DNA of 28,873 nt from Candidatus Dadabacteria bacterium. GTDB taxonomy: Bacteria; Desulfobacterota_D; UBA1144; Nemesobacterales; CSP1-2. Shown here in pieces: positions 15,433 through 22,829 of the stretch. Where the stretch lies: NCBI GenBank assembly GCA_022615255.1, contig JAKEHC010000193.1:1-28873 (forward strand), given 5' to 3'. How positions within the stretch are numbered: position 1 is the stretch's first letter; the number at the start of each line of letters is the position of its first letter. Below the pieces are notes generated by a model, which worked only from the letters and a program-made list of their open reading frames with translations, made no database searches and was not told the origin of the DNA. The position numbers and the translations under genes were made by a program.

Positions 15433-16485
15433 ATGAGGTTTCATGAGTTACCCATTCCACCTCACTTTGATCCTGATAAGTTGGGGAAGGTTTGGAAAGT
15501 AGACTACGAACAAATCGCAAGGGTTGCCCCTATGTGGAGCGTTGAACATTATATTCAGCCAGCCGCTAAAGATAGATTTAAAATATGTTTAGTAGCCGTA
15601 GATATTCAAAATACATTTTGTATCCCTGGGTTTGAACTATATGTTGGCGGGCGCTCTGGTAGAGGAGCCATAGACGACAACAAGCGGCTTTGCGAGTTCA
15701 TATACCATAATCTCCATGTGATTACTCAAATCGTACCAACAATGGATACACATCAGGCAATGCAGATTTTTCATAGCATATTTCTGGTAAACGATAAAGG
15801 CGAGCACCCAACACCTTTTACTTTAATTACTGAAGAAGACATTATAGAAGGACGATGGCGATTTAATACTGCACTCAGCCAGAGCCTACATTACAGTGAA
15901 AACTACGTTCAGAGGCATTTACAACACTACACAGGTAGGCTTAAAAAAAGTGGCAAGTACAATCTCACAATATGGCCATATCATGCAATGCTTGGAGGGA
16001 TTGGTCATGCCCTTGTATCAGCCGTAGAAGAGGCTATTTTCTTCCACACCATTTCTAGATTCAGTCAGCCAGATTTTCATGTTAAAGGCAATCATCCTTT
16101 GACAGAACATTACTCTGTGCTAGGCCCTGAGATAACTACAGACCCCGATGGCAAGTCACTTTCAAAAAAAAGCGATTCACTTTTTAATAAATTAAAGGAA
16201 TGTGATGCTGTTATCATTGCAGGCCAGGCAAAGAGCCACTGCGTAGCTTGGACAATTGCTGACCTGTTAGAGGATTTAATAACTCACCCTAGTGACAAGG
16301 ACCTGGTTGAAAAGGTCTACCTTCTAGAGGATTGCACCTCCTCAGTTGTGGTGCCAGGGGTAGTTGACTATACCGCTAAAGCCGACTCCGCATTTAAAAG
16401 GTTTGAGGATGCAGGAATGCACGTCGTACGATCTACAGATTCAATTGAAACCTGGCCAGGTATAAAACAACTCGCAACAGGCTGA
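15433..16485 (+). CDS. Isochorismatase/nicotinamidase-like cysteine hydrolase (large form)
   Basis: Cysteine hydrolase of the nicotinamidase (PncA)/isochorismatase fold. The triad reads Asp57 (VDIQNTF), Lys218 (HVKGNHP) and Cys270 (AGQAKSHCVAWT). The metal-site pattern MDTHQ gives Asp105 and His107, and IWPYHAMLGGIGHAL replaces the common WPxHCxxGTxGA. At 350 residues it is much longer than PncA (about 200). The extra length lies in an N-terminal extension of about 50 residues and an insertion between about 110 and 180. The substrate may be nicotinamide or another amide; context does not help. The start has GAGG 7-8 nt upstream and an extended -10 before it. Confidence 0.82.
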   Translation: MRFHELPIPPHFDPDKLGKVWKVDYEQIARVAPMWSVEHYIQPAAKDRFKICLVAVDIQNTFCIPGFELYVGGRSGRGAIDDNKRLCEFIYHNLHVITQIVPTMDTHQAMQIFHSIFLVNDKGEHPTPFTLITEEDIIEGRWRFNTALSQSLHYSENYVQRHLQHYTGRLKKSGKYNLTIWPYHAMLGGIGHALVSAVEEAIFFHTISRFSQPDFHVKGNHPLTEHYSVLGPEITTDPDGKSLSKKSDSLFNKLKECDAVIIAGQAKSHCVAWTIADLLEDLITHPSDKDLVEKVYLLEDCTSSVVVPGVVDYTAKADSAFKRFEDAGMHVVRSTDSIETWPGIKQLATG

Positions 16486-16630
16486 GCATAGTTTTGATGC
16501 TTAAAAGATAAATCATTATAAAAATCCGAATAGCTATAAAATTATTAACTTATAGCAGTTAATAACATCTAATAATTTAAATCTTATCTAAGATAATCTA
16601 CAATTAAGTAATAATAGCCACCAAAACATG

Positions 16631-16685
16631 AAGACACAAAGAAATAAAATTTTAGTTTTTGTATTCATTAGTGACTTTGTGTCTT
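16631..16685. repeat. REP-like inverted repeat with AAGACACAAAG arms
   Basis: Perfect 11-bp inverted repeat AAGACACAAAG (16631-16641) and CTTTGTGTCTT (16675-16685) around a 33-nt AT-rich centre. The outer flanks (CCACC at about 16620 and CTTTCTGA after the right arm) look like worn extensions. The 'ACAAAGACACAAAG' palindrome type is a recurring dispersed repeat in many environmental bacterial genomes. Here it lies in the gap before the SnoaL-like gene. Confidence 0.5.
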
Positions 16686-16729
16686 TCTGAATCTAAGCTA
16701 TATTAAACAAACTAAGGAGGAAAACAATC

Positions 16730-17080
16730 ATGAACTTACAAGATTTAGTTGAAGACTTAAACTCTATGATCCTTAAAGGACAGATAATGGAAGCAATTGA
16801 AAAATATTATCATGAAGACGTGATTATGCAGGAAAATGAACAAACACCAACTGTTGGAAAAGCAGCAAATAGAGAGCGTGAGAAAGATTGGCTTTTAAAT
16901 GTAATTGAGTTTAGAGGCGCTGAAGTTAAAGCCGTAGCAGTAGGAGATAATGTTACAATGGTAGAGTGGTTTTTTGATTATACCCATAAAGAGTGGGGAA
17001 AGAAAACCTATCATCAAGTCGCAGTACAGCGTTGGAATGATGGTAAGATCATTCATGAACGGTTTTACTACGGCAGCTAA
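16730..17080 (+). CDS. SnoaL-like / NTF2-fold protein
   Basis: Small cytoplasmic protein of the NTF2-like cone fold, 116 residues. It has an N-terminal helix pair and then KYYHEDVIMQENEQTPTVGK, the usual first strand and loop of SnoaL-like proteins. The segment VTMVEWFFDYTHKEWGKKTY follows, and VQRWNDGKIIHERFYYG ends the domain with the family's W-x-D-GKI-x-xExF(Y) pattern. Such proteins are ketosteroid-isomerase-like enzymes or ligand binders, and the function here cannot be assigned. It has a strong Shine-Dalgarno, AAGGAGG at 16714-16720, 9 nt before the ATG. It stands alone between two long AT-rich gaps. Confidence 0.85.
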   Translation: MNLQDLVEDLNSMILKGQIMEAIEKYYHEDVIMQENEQTPTVGKAANREREKDWLLNVIEFRGAEVKAVAVGDNVTMVEWFFDYTHKEWGKKTYHQVAVQRWNDGKIIHERFYYGS

Positions 17081-17414
17081 TTTAGACATAAAATATAAGA
17101 AACTTACTGTAAAGCGTTAATTTTATTGCCGTAAACAAACTATACTACCAATCTCCACCAAGGACATAAGGAAGATATGTCTTTTGATTGAGACTAAACA
17201 ATCAAACATAACTTTCTTAATAGATATTAAATTTATAACCACCGATTAGTTTTGTAAGCCTTCCTCATTTTTCTACTAGAAAAAAATTATGAATTAGATC
17301 ACTCCACAAATAATCTAACGTATATGTAAAACTCCAAAGATCATTAATAATAGCGCATAAACCCTGAATGGTTTATAATAATTAAAGCAGTAAATGTCTA
17401 ATGGAGCACCCACT
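17081..17414. other. Gap with two back-to-back inverted repeats
   Basis: The gap contains GACATA-n7-TATGTC (17163-17181), followed after 1 nt by the perfect 8-bp repeat TTTGATTG-agactaaa-CAATCAAA (17183-17206). Neither is followed by a T-run, so they are not ordinary terminators. TATAAT at 17374-17379 is the likely -10 for the peptidase gene. No coding potential was seen. Confidence 0.5.
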
Positions 17415-18587
17415 ATGATTGATAAGCAAAGAATGAGTGAGTACGTAATGGATTTGATTAGGATAGATAGTCTATCTTATAAGGAAAAAGAGGTAGGTCT
17501 TAAACTCAGGAAAGATATGGAAGAGCTCGGAGGAGAATGTTTTTTTGATGATGCAGGCAAAATTGTTAAAGGAAATATTGGTAATCTTCTTGTAAAGATT
17601 AGTGGTAATAAGAAAGATGCCAGACCAATTTTACTTTCCGCGCATATGGACACGGTAGTACCCGGCGAAGGTATAAAACCACAAATCGAAGATGGAATAA
17701 TCAAAAGCGATGGCACTACTATTCTCGGAAGTGATGATAAGAGTGGGTTAGCTATCATCACAGAGGTAGTTAGAACTATTAAAGAAAAAAACATCCAATA
17801 TGGTGATATAGAGATTGCCTTCACTATTTGCGAAGAAGTCGGTCTTCTCGGAGCTAGGCATATTGACATATCAAACTTCAAATCAAAATATGGAATTGTA
17901 TTTGATAGTGGCTCACCAACTGGTTTCTCTGCGTCGATTATAACTAAGTGCCCATCTGCTGAGAAACTTGAATTTAAAGTGCACGGACTAGAAGCACATG
18001 CAGGTGTTTGCCCTGAAAGAGGGATGAACGCAATTAAAATAGCAAGCGAGGCTATTGCAAATATGAAGCTGGGAAGAATTGATGCCGAGACAACTGCAAA
18101 CATTGGTATAATTGAAGGTGGATTCGCTATTAACATAGTGCCTAATTTTGTTCACATTAAAGGAGAAGCAAGAAGCCATAGTGAAGATAAGCTCCGCGCA
18201 CAAATAGAACACATGAGAAAATGTTTCCATGATGCTGTATCACGTTATGAAATTACTTTAGAAGGAAAAACCTACATTGCCACGGTTGAAGAAACTATAG
18301 AAAGAAGTTACGATAAAATGAATATCTCAAATGAATCAAAAGTTGTAAAACTTATAAACCAAGCCGCCAATAATCTTGGGCTTAGTATAAATACTCTTGC
18401 TAGTGGAGGCGGATGTGATGCAAATTACTTTAATAAAAAGGGGGTTGAATGCGTAAATCTAGGAACCGGCATGAAAGAAATCCATACTGTAAACGAATAT
18501 CTAGTATTAGAAGAATTTTATCAAGCCGCTGATATACTTCTCGAGACAATCAAATTAAACGCCATATTAGATCTATCTTTACACTGA
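17415..18587 (+). CDS. M20 metallopeptidase, PepT-like
   Basis: Zinc aminopeptidase-type hydrolase of the M20/M28 superfamily, close to peptidase T-like proteins. Metal ligands by motif, numbered from ATG 17415: His77 and Asp79 (SAHMDTV), the bridging Asp in GSDDKSG (107-108), the catalytic pair Glu140-Glu141 (CEEVG), Asp164 (FDSGSPTG) and His357 (EIHTVNEY). The lid domain contains GLEAHAG and the SGGGCDANYF segment typical of PepT-like enzymes. Start choice: ATG 17415 has GGAG at 17403-17406, 8 nt away. The upstream in-frame ATG 17394 lacks a ribosome site and would add 7 residues. Length is 390 residues. The exact peptide substrate is unknown. Confidence 0.9.
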   Translation: MIDKQRMSEYVMDLIRIDSLSYKEKEVGLKLRKDMEELGGECFFDDAGKIVKGNIGNLLVKISGNKKDARPILLSAHMDTVVPGEGIKPQIEDGIIKSDGTTILGSDDKSGLAIITEVVRTIKEKNIQYGDIEIAFTICEEVGLLGARHIDISNFKSKYGIVFDSGSPTGFSASIITKCPSAEKLEFKVHGLEAHAGVCPERGMNAIKIASEAIANMKLGRIDAETTANIGIIEGGFAINIVPNFVHIKGEARSHSEDKLRAQIEHMRKCFHDAVSRYEITLEGKTYIATVEETIERSYDKMNISNESKVVKLINQAANNLGLSINTLASGGGCDANYFNKKGVECVNLGTGMKEIHTVNEYLVLEEFYQAADILLETIKLNAILDLSLH

Positions 18588-18704
18588 TTATATTATTCTA
18601 AGCATAGTAATAAATCTCATTATGGAATGCTAGATGCTTTAATTCTTAAAGTGAATAAAACGTGCAGATGATTCTTAATTAATATTTAGACACTAGGTTA
18701 CAAA

Positions 18705-19094
18705 ATGTATAGAAAAAAAAGAGCGTTAATTATTGTCGATCACGGGAGTACATTTAAAGAAGCCAATGATATGCTTATCAAAGTAGCCAATTTGATAAGA
18801 CAAAGTGGTAAATTCGAGATTGATATAGTTAAATACGCACATATGGAACTTGCCAAGCCGACAATCTCAGAGGCTTTTGATGCCTGTGTTTATGAAGGAG
18901 CGGAAGAGATTATCGTTCATCCATATTTCCTTTCTCCGGGGAGGCATTCTAAAGAGGACATTCCTAATATGGTAAAGGAGGCTTCAAGAAAACACCCTAA
19001 TATTTCTTACAATATAACTGAACCCCTTGGAATACACCCCAAGGTCATAGATGTAGTTTTTGATAGAGTGATTAAAGCAAATAGCACAAAGTAG
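18705..19094 (+). CDS. Small CbiX-like sirohydrochlorin chelatase
   Basis: Single-domain (CbiX-S length) chelatase-like protein, 129 residues. In the family it inserts Co2+ or Fe2+ into sirohydrochlorin on the way to cobalamin or siroheme. It has IIVDHGS with His13 and VHPYFLSPGRH with His72 and His81, the metal-binding histidine pattern, and ends soon after the EPLGIHPKV segment. The single-domain form acts as a homodimer in known cases. No other tetrapyrrole gene is in the window. The metal and pathway are therefore open, although a Rieske ferredoxin of NirD type lies convergent 15 nt away. Confidence 0.85.
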   Translation: MYRKKRALIIVDHGSTFKEANDMLIKVANLIRQSGKFEIDIVKYAHMELAKPTISEAFDACVYEGAEEIIVHPYFLSPGRHSKEDIPNMVKEASRKHPNISYNITEPLGIHPKVIDVVFDRVIKANSTK

Positions 19095-19109
19095 AAATTT
19101 ATCTAATCC

Positions 19110-19436
19110 TCATGCCTTCTTTAGCCATCCTACAAAAACATCACTTCCTTCAACCCTCACCTCATAAGCAGAGACAGTATGGCCGCCTGGGTGGTCAGGA
19201 AGCCCGGTTCTCACATCAAATGTCCAACCGTGCCATGGACATGATACTACATAGTTAGTTAATTTCCCTTCTCCAAGAGGACCCCCCATATGCGGGCAAA
19301 TATAGTTTATCGCATAGAACTCACCGTTTACGTTGAAAAGGGCGATCGGTTTTTCAAATGGGCCCATAACTAATTTCCCGTTACCTGAAGGGAGCTCGCT
19401 AACCTTTGCAACCCATACAAAACCAGTTTTAGCCAA
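19110..19436 (-). CDS. Rieske [2Fe-2S] ferredoxin, NirD-like
   Basis: Small electron-transfer protein, 108 residues, consisting of one Rieske domain. Cluster ligands are Cys47 and His49 (CPHMGGPL) and Cys66 and His69 (CPWHGWTFD). No signal peptide or membrane segment is seen, so it is cytoplasmic, like NirD and dioxygenase ferredoxins. It starts at TTG 19436 with AAAGGAA about 9 nt upstream; no ATG is available nearby. Its partner reductase or oxygenase is not in the window. Confidence 0.9.
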   Translation of the reverse strand: MAKTGFVWVAKVSELPSGNGKLVMGPFEKPIALFNVNGEFYAINYICPHMGGPLGEGKLTNYVVSCPWHGWTFDVRTGLPDHPGGHTVSAYEVRVEGSDVFVGWLKKA

Positions 19437-19500
19437 CCTTGTAAATTCCTTTATAATTTATGCTTTTAAACTTTAAATATTTAACTAAAGTATTACATGC

Positions 19501-19839
19501 CTAAGATTTACAAATGGGGCAATTCCATTCTGCATTACTCTTCTCAGGATGTTTTTCATTGCAAGGGGGGTTGTATTTATGATAATTGGTGCATTCAAGA
19601 TCGTGAGCCTCTTTCGGTCCTACCGTGTTTTGATAAGAGAATTTATTAGCGTTCTTTGCCCTTATACATTCACTTGTTTCATTAGTTGGGAGATGCCTTT
19701 GAATCTCAGTATTCAAATCAGTATCCGATCTTCCGGAGTAAACTGGTTCGTTCTTATCCGTAAACAACACATAAGCACCAGGCTTTGTAAGAACGTGCTT
19801 TCTAATTGGAGGTGACGTTAATGGATAAGGTCCAAACAT
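19501..19839 (-). CDS. GIY-YIG-like protein with Cys/His C-terminal cluster
   Basis: Predicted 112-residue protein with a shortened GIY-YIG nuclease-like core. GAY (21-23) and YSGRSDTDL (34-42, Arg37 in the catalytic position) are followed by His49, and EAHDLECTNYH carries a possible metal-binding Glu82. The C-terminus adds Cys83, His87, Cys93, His97 and a final CPIC (Cys107, Cys110), which looks like a zinc site. Related small proteins exist as uncharacterised families. Whether it cuts DNA is not known. GAGGG lies about 6-7 nt before ATG 19839, and an extended -10 precedes it, so it has its own promoter. Confidence 0.7.
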   Translation of the reverse strand: MFGPYPLTSPPIRKHVLTKPGAYVLFTDKNEPVYSGRSDTDLNTEIQRHLPTNETSECIRAKNANKFSYQNTVGPKEAHDLECTNYHKYNPPCNEKHPEKSNAEWNCPICKS

Positions 19840-19869
19840 TTAAAACCCTCATGAAAATTTTTATTCTTA

Positions 19870-19878
19870 ATTATAGCA
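19870..19878 (-). promoter_or_regulatory. Extended -10 promoter of the GIY-YIG-like gene
   Basis: Reads TGCTATAAT on the minus strand, a perfect extended -10. The predicted leader is about 23 nt and includes the GAGGG ribosome site. No good -35 is visible. Confidence 0.55.
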
Positions 19879-19989
19879 CCCTATGTAATATTGTAAAGAA
19901 AACATCACTATTACAGGGTATTCTACTATACTTAAGAAACTGCTTGACCCAAACAAATGTAGAATGTAGTTATTATAAATTACAGGGTG

Positions 19990-20733
19990 ATGAAAACCTA
20001 TAACGTAATAATATTTGATCTGTTTGACACTGTTGTTAACTTCAACCGTTCTAGACTGCCTGCGAAAGAAATTAACGGCTATGAAGTCAAATCAACAAGC
20101 GTTTTAGTTTATGAGGTATTTAAGAGATTCTATGATCATGTTAGTTTTAATGATTTCTACACAGCCTTTCTTAAAAGCTATGAAGAGCTTGAAGAGCTAA
20201 AAAGAAAAGAAAATATAGAGATTCATAACAAGGAAAGATTCAAGCTAATGCTAACCAAACTGAATATTAAACCAAAACCAGGCTCAAATAGACTACTTGA
20301 AGAAATGGTTTTATGTCACATGCAAAGTATAGCGGACGCCATGGAATTTCCCAAAGAAAATAGAGACACGCTTAATTTACTTAGAAATAAATACAGATTG
20401 GCTTTAATCTCAAATTTCGACCATGCCCCCACCGCCTACAGTATTCTAGACAGATTCAATATAAAAGGCTTTTTTGAACGAATTCTCATCTCAATTGAGA
20501 TAGGATGGAGAAAACCGAAGGCATATATATTTCTAAAGGCTTTCAACCTTCTTAAAACCAAACCTGATGAAGCAATATTCGTTGGAGACAATCTCGAAGC
20601 CGACGTGGTTGGTTCGAAAAGTGTCGGGATGAAAGTCATTTGGATAAACAAAAATAATGAGGAAATTAGTAAAGGAATCCCTAATCCCGATTACGAAGTT
20701 ACTAAACTTATTGATATAGGAAAAATAATTTAA
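19990..20733 (+). CDS. HAD-superfamily hydrolase
   Basis: Phosphatase-like hydrolase of HAD subfamily IA, about 247 residues. Motif I is IIFDLFDT, with the first Asp as nucleophile; motif II is ISNFD; motif III is the Lys of WRKPKAYIF; motif IV is GDNLEADVVG. A helical cap of about 100 residues separates motifs I and II. The substrate is unknown. The start is ATG 19990, directly preceded by an in-frame GTG at 19987. TATAAA at 19974-19979 lies 7-10 nt upstream with no real Shine-Dalgarno, so the mRNA may be leaderless. Confidence 0.85.
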   Translation: MKTYNVIIFDLFDTVVNFNRSRLPAKEINGYEVKSTSVLVYEVFKRFYDHVSFNDFYTAFLKSYEELEELKRKENIEIHNKERFKLMLTKLNIKPKPGSNRLLEEMVLCHMQSIADAMEFPKENRDTLNLLRNKYRLALISNFDHAPTAYSILDRFNIKGFFERILISIEIGWRKPKAYIFLKAFNLLKTKPDEAIFVGDNLEADVVGSKSVGMKVIWINKNNEEISKGIPNPDYEVTKLIDIGKII

Positions 20734-20879
20734 ACGCTGGGCACAAATTAGAAATTTATTTGCCATGCACCAAAATTGCCTAAATTTATGTAAAAAAACT
20801 ATTTTTAGGTATACTTATATTAACTCATTATAGCAGATTAACACTTATTATTAGTAATTCATTAATTTGAATCGCCCAT

Positions 20880-20885
20880 TATAAT
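20880..20885 (+). promoter_or_regulatory. -10 box of the ABC exporter operon
   Basis: Consensus TATAAT ending 21 nt before ATG 20907, giving a leader of about 15 nt without a clear Shine-Dalgarno. The -35 is weak. A wider inverted repeat, CCTAAA (20779-20784) and TTTAGG (20804-20809), lies about 70 nt upstream and might be regulatory. Confidence 0.4.
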
Positions 20886-20906
20886 ATCAACCACTTAACT
20901 TGACCC

Positions 20907-22070
20907 ATGATAAAAGATCCCCAAAATGAAAACATTGATTTATCTTCACTTAGGATTGAACGGGATAGTCCTCCATCCCGTAAGCGCTTTTTCCGACTCT
21001 CGACCTGGGGTATAATTGTTCTTGTATTACTGCTATTAATTACTATCTTTGCCTCAGGCCGTTTTTCTATTTTAAGCCCGGAGATTTCAACGGCTAAGGC
21101 GATTATCTTGACCCCATCTCAGGCAGCAACAGTCCTCACCGCCTCTGGTTACGTTGTAGCCCGAAGCAAAGCGGAAATTTCCCCTAAGTCCGTCGGTCGT
21201 ATTGACTGGATTAACCTCGAGGAAGGACAGAAGGTTAAAAAAGGAGAACTTGTAGCCCGGCTTGAAAACCAGGAGCTTCAGGCGGAAAAGACCAAGGCTC
21301 TCGCTAATCTAGAGAATGCTAAAAAGGAATTGGCTAGGCAGAAGTCGCTTTTTGCTAAAGGGATTACTACCGAGCAGGCCCTTGACAATGCTGAGAAAGA
21401 TCTAGAAGTTTTTCAGGCTCAACTAAAAAATATTGAAGAGCTAATCCGTAATACCGAAATATATGCCCCGATTGATGGGGTTGTAACAGTAAAGAAAGCC
21501 TTTCTAGGAGAGACTGTAACCCCACAAGGCTTTGGAGGAGCAGGTTCCGCCGGTGCAACGTTTGCGGTTATCGTTGATCTCAGCTCTCTTGAAGCGGAAG
21601 TGGACATAAATGAACAAAACTTAGGGAAGCTGGAGCAAGGCATGCCGGCCGATATAATCCTAGATGCCTATCCAGATCATCCATATAAAGCGAGGCTCCG
21701 TCAGATTGTCCCTACTGCAGACCGTCAAAAAGGATCAGTCAAAGTAAAAGTAGAGTTTCTGGAGAGAGATAAAAGCGTCTTGCCCGAAATGTCGTGTCGG
21801 GTTAATTTCCAGAATCCGGATAGCCTTAAAGATACAGATGGAAGACAAAAGGTAATGATCCCCATTTCCTCGGTTGTTGAAAACGATGGAAAGAAAGGTG
21901 TTTTTCTTATTGATCAGGGTAAAATACAGTTCAAGCCAGTTATACTTGGCTACACAGTAGGACCGCAAGTGGAAGTGAAAGAAGGGCTTTCAGGAGGTGA
22001 GGAGTTGGTTGTAGAGGCTGTCAATCTTAATTTGAAAGACGGTCAGAAGATCAGGCGGAGAAGTGAGTAG
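20907..22070 (+). CDS. HlyD/MacA-type membrane fusion (adaptor) protein
   Basis: Periplasmic adaptor of an ABC efflux system, 387 residues. It has a cytoplasmic N-terminus of about 32 residues, one membrane anchor (33-50), then a split lipoyl-like domain (IEEGQKVKKGE-type segment NLEEGQKVKKGELVARLEN and IYAPIDGVV). A coiled-coil hairpin at about 115-175 lies between the two halves. A beta-barrel domain with DINEQNLGKLEQGMPADI follows. It would bridge the permeases and an outer-membrane channel; no TolC gene is in the window. It is the first gene of a four-gene operon whose G+C is clearly higher than that of neighbouring genes. Its stop overlaps the ribosome site of the ATPase. Confidence 0.9.
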   Translation: MIKDPQNENIDLSSLRIERDSPPSRKRFFRLSTWGIIVLVLLLLITIFASGRFSILSPEISTAKAIILTPSQAATVLTASGYVVARSKAEISPKSVGRIDWINLEEGQKVKKGELVARLENQELQAEKTKALANLENAKKELARQKSLFAKGITTEQALDNAEKDLEVFQAQLKNIEELIRNTEIYAPIDGVVTVKKAFLGETVTPQGFGGAGSAGATFAVIVDLSSLEAEVDINEQNLGKLEQGMPADIILDAYPDHPYKARLRQIVPTADRQKGSVKVKVEFLERDKSVLPEMSCRVNFQNPDSLKDTDGRQKVMIPISSVVENDGKKGVFLIDQGKIQFKPVILGYTVGPQVEVKEGLSGGEELVVEAVNLNLKDGQKIRRRSE

Positions 22071-22079
22071 GAGGTTTCT

Positions 22080-22829
22080 ATGGATAATCCCCTTATTCGA
22101 GTGGGAAACCTTGTTAAGAATTATCATCGTGGTTCCGAAGAGCTTACAGTTTTAAGTGGCCTGAATTTCATTGTAGAGGATGGGGAATTCGTGGCGCTTA
22201 TGGGACCATCTGGATCAGGCAAAACCACCCTCCTTAATCTGATTGCCGGCATTGACCGCCCTACATCAGGTTATATATTTGTCGGAACAGATGAAATCTC
22301 TTCAATGACCGACTCTCAACTGGCAGATTGGCGAAGTCGTCATATAGGATTCATTTTTCAGACCTATAACTTGATTCCAGTTTTAACAGCCTTTGAAAAT
22401 GTGGAGCTTCCCCTTTTGCTCACCCCACTCGGAAGAGTTGAGAGAAGAAAACATGTAGAGATAGCGCTTTATATCGTAGGATTGTCCGATCGGATGTCAC
22501 ACTATCCGCGCCAGCTCTCAGGTGGTCAGGAGCAGCGTGTTGCCATTGCCCGAGCAATTGTGACAGACCCTACTCTGCTCGTGGCAGATGAGCCGACTGG
22601 TGATCTAGATGCTAAAAGTGCTGAAGAAATACTGATACTTTTGGAACGGTTGAATAGCGAGTTTAAGAAGACGATTGTTATAGTAACACACGATCCGAGA
22701 GCTGCAGCGCGGGCTCGTCGAATTGTCCACTTGGAAAAAGGTGTCTTAAAAGAAGATATCAAAGCCGAGGATCGTGGCTCGGTAAGGCTTGCCGATTCAA
22801 CTCTTGCTTTCGCAGACGTAAAATCGTAA
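22080..22829 (+). CDS. ABC transporter ATPase, MacB/LolD type
   Basis: Nucleotide-binding subunit, 249 residues. Walker A GPSGSGKTT at 42-50, Q-loop Gln94, signature LSGGQ at 146-150, Walker B LLVADEPTGDLD at 166-177 with catalytic Glu171, and switch His204. The DEPTGDLD wording and QTYNLIPVLTAFENVELP place it among the MacB/LolD/FtsE-type exporters. GGAGG overlaps the stop codon of the adaptor gene, 5-6 nt before ATG 22080. Its own stop overlaps the next start as TAATG, so translation is coupled. Confidence 0.95.
   Translation: MDNPLIRVGNLVKNYHRGSEELTVLSGLNFIVEDGEFVALMGPSGSGKTTLLNLIAGIDRPTSGYIFVGTDEISSMTDSQLADWRSRHIGFIFQTYNLIPVLTAFENVELPLLLTPLGRVERRKHVEIALYIVGLSDRMSHYPRQLSGGQEQRVAIARAIVTDPTLLVADEPTGDLDAKSAEEILILLERLNSEFKKTIVIVTHDPRAAARARRIVHLEKGVLKEDIKAEDRGSVRLADSTLAFADVKS

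Noticed and set aside
17477..18136. 219-codon minus-strand frame antisense to the M20 peptidase
   Set aside because: Shadow of a gene with complete metal ligands; Ser/Pro/Ile-rich translation without domains.
19806..20003. 65-codon plus-strand frame between the GIY-YIG-like gene and the HAD gene
   Set aside because: It begins inside the GIY-YIG-like gene, runs into the HAD gene start and has no coding character.
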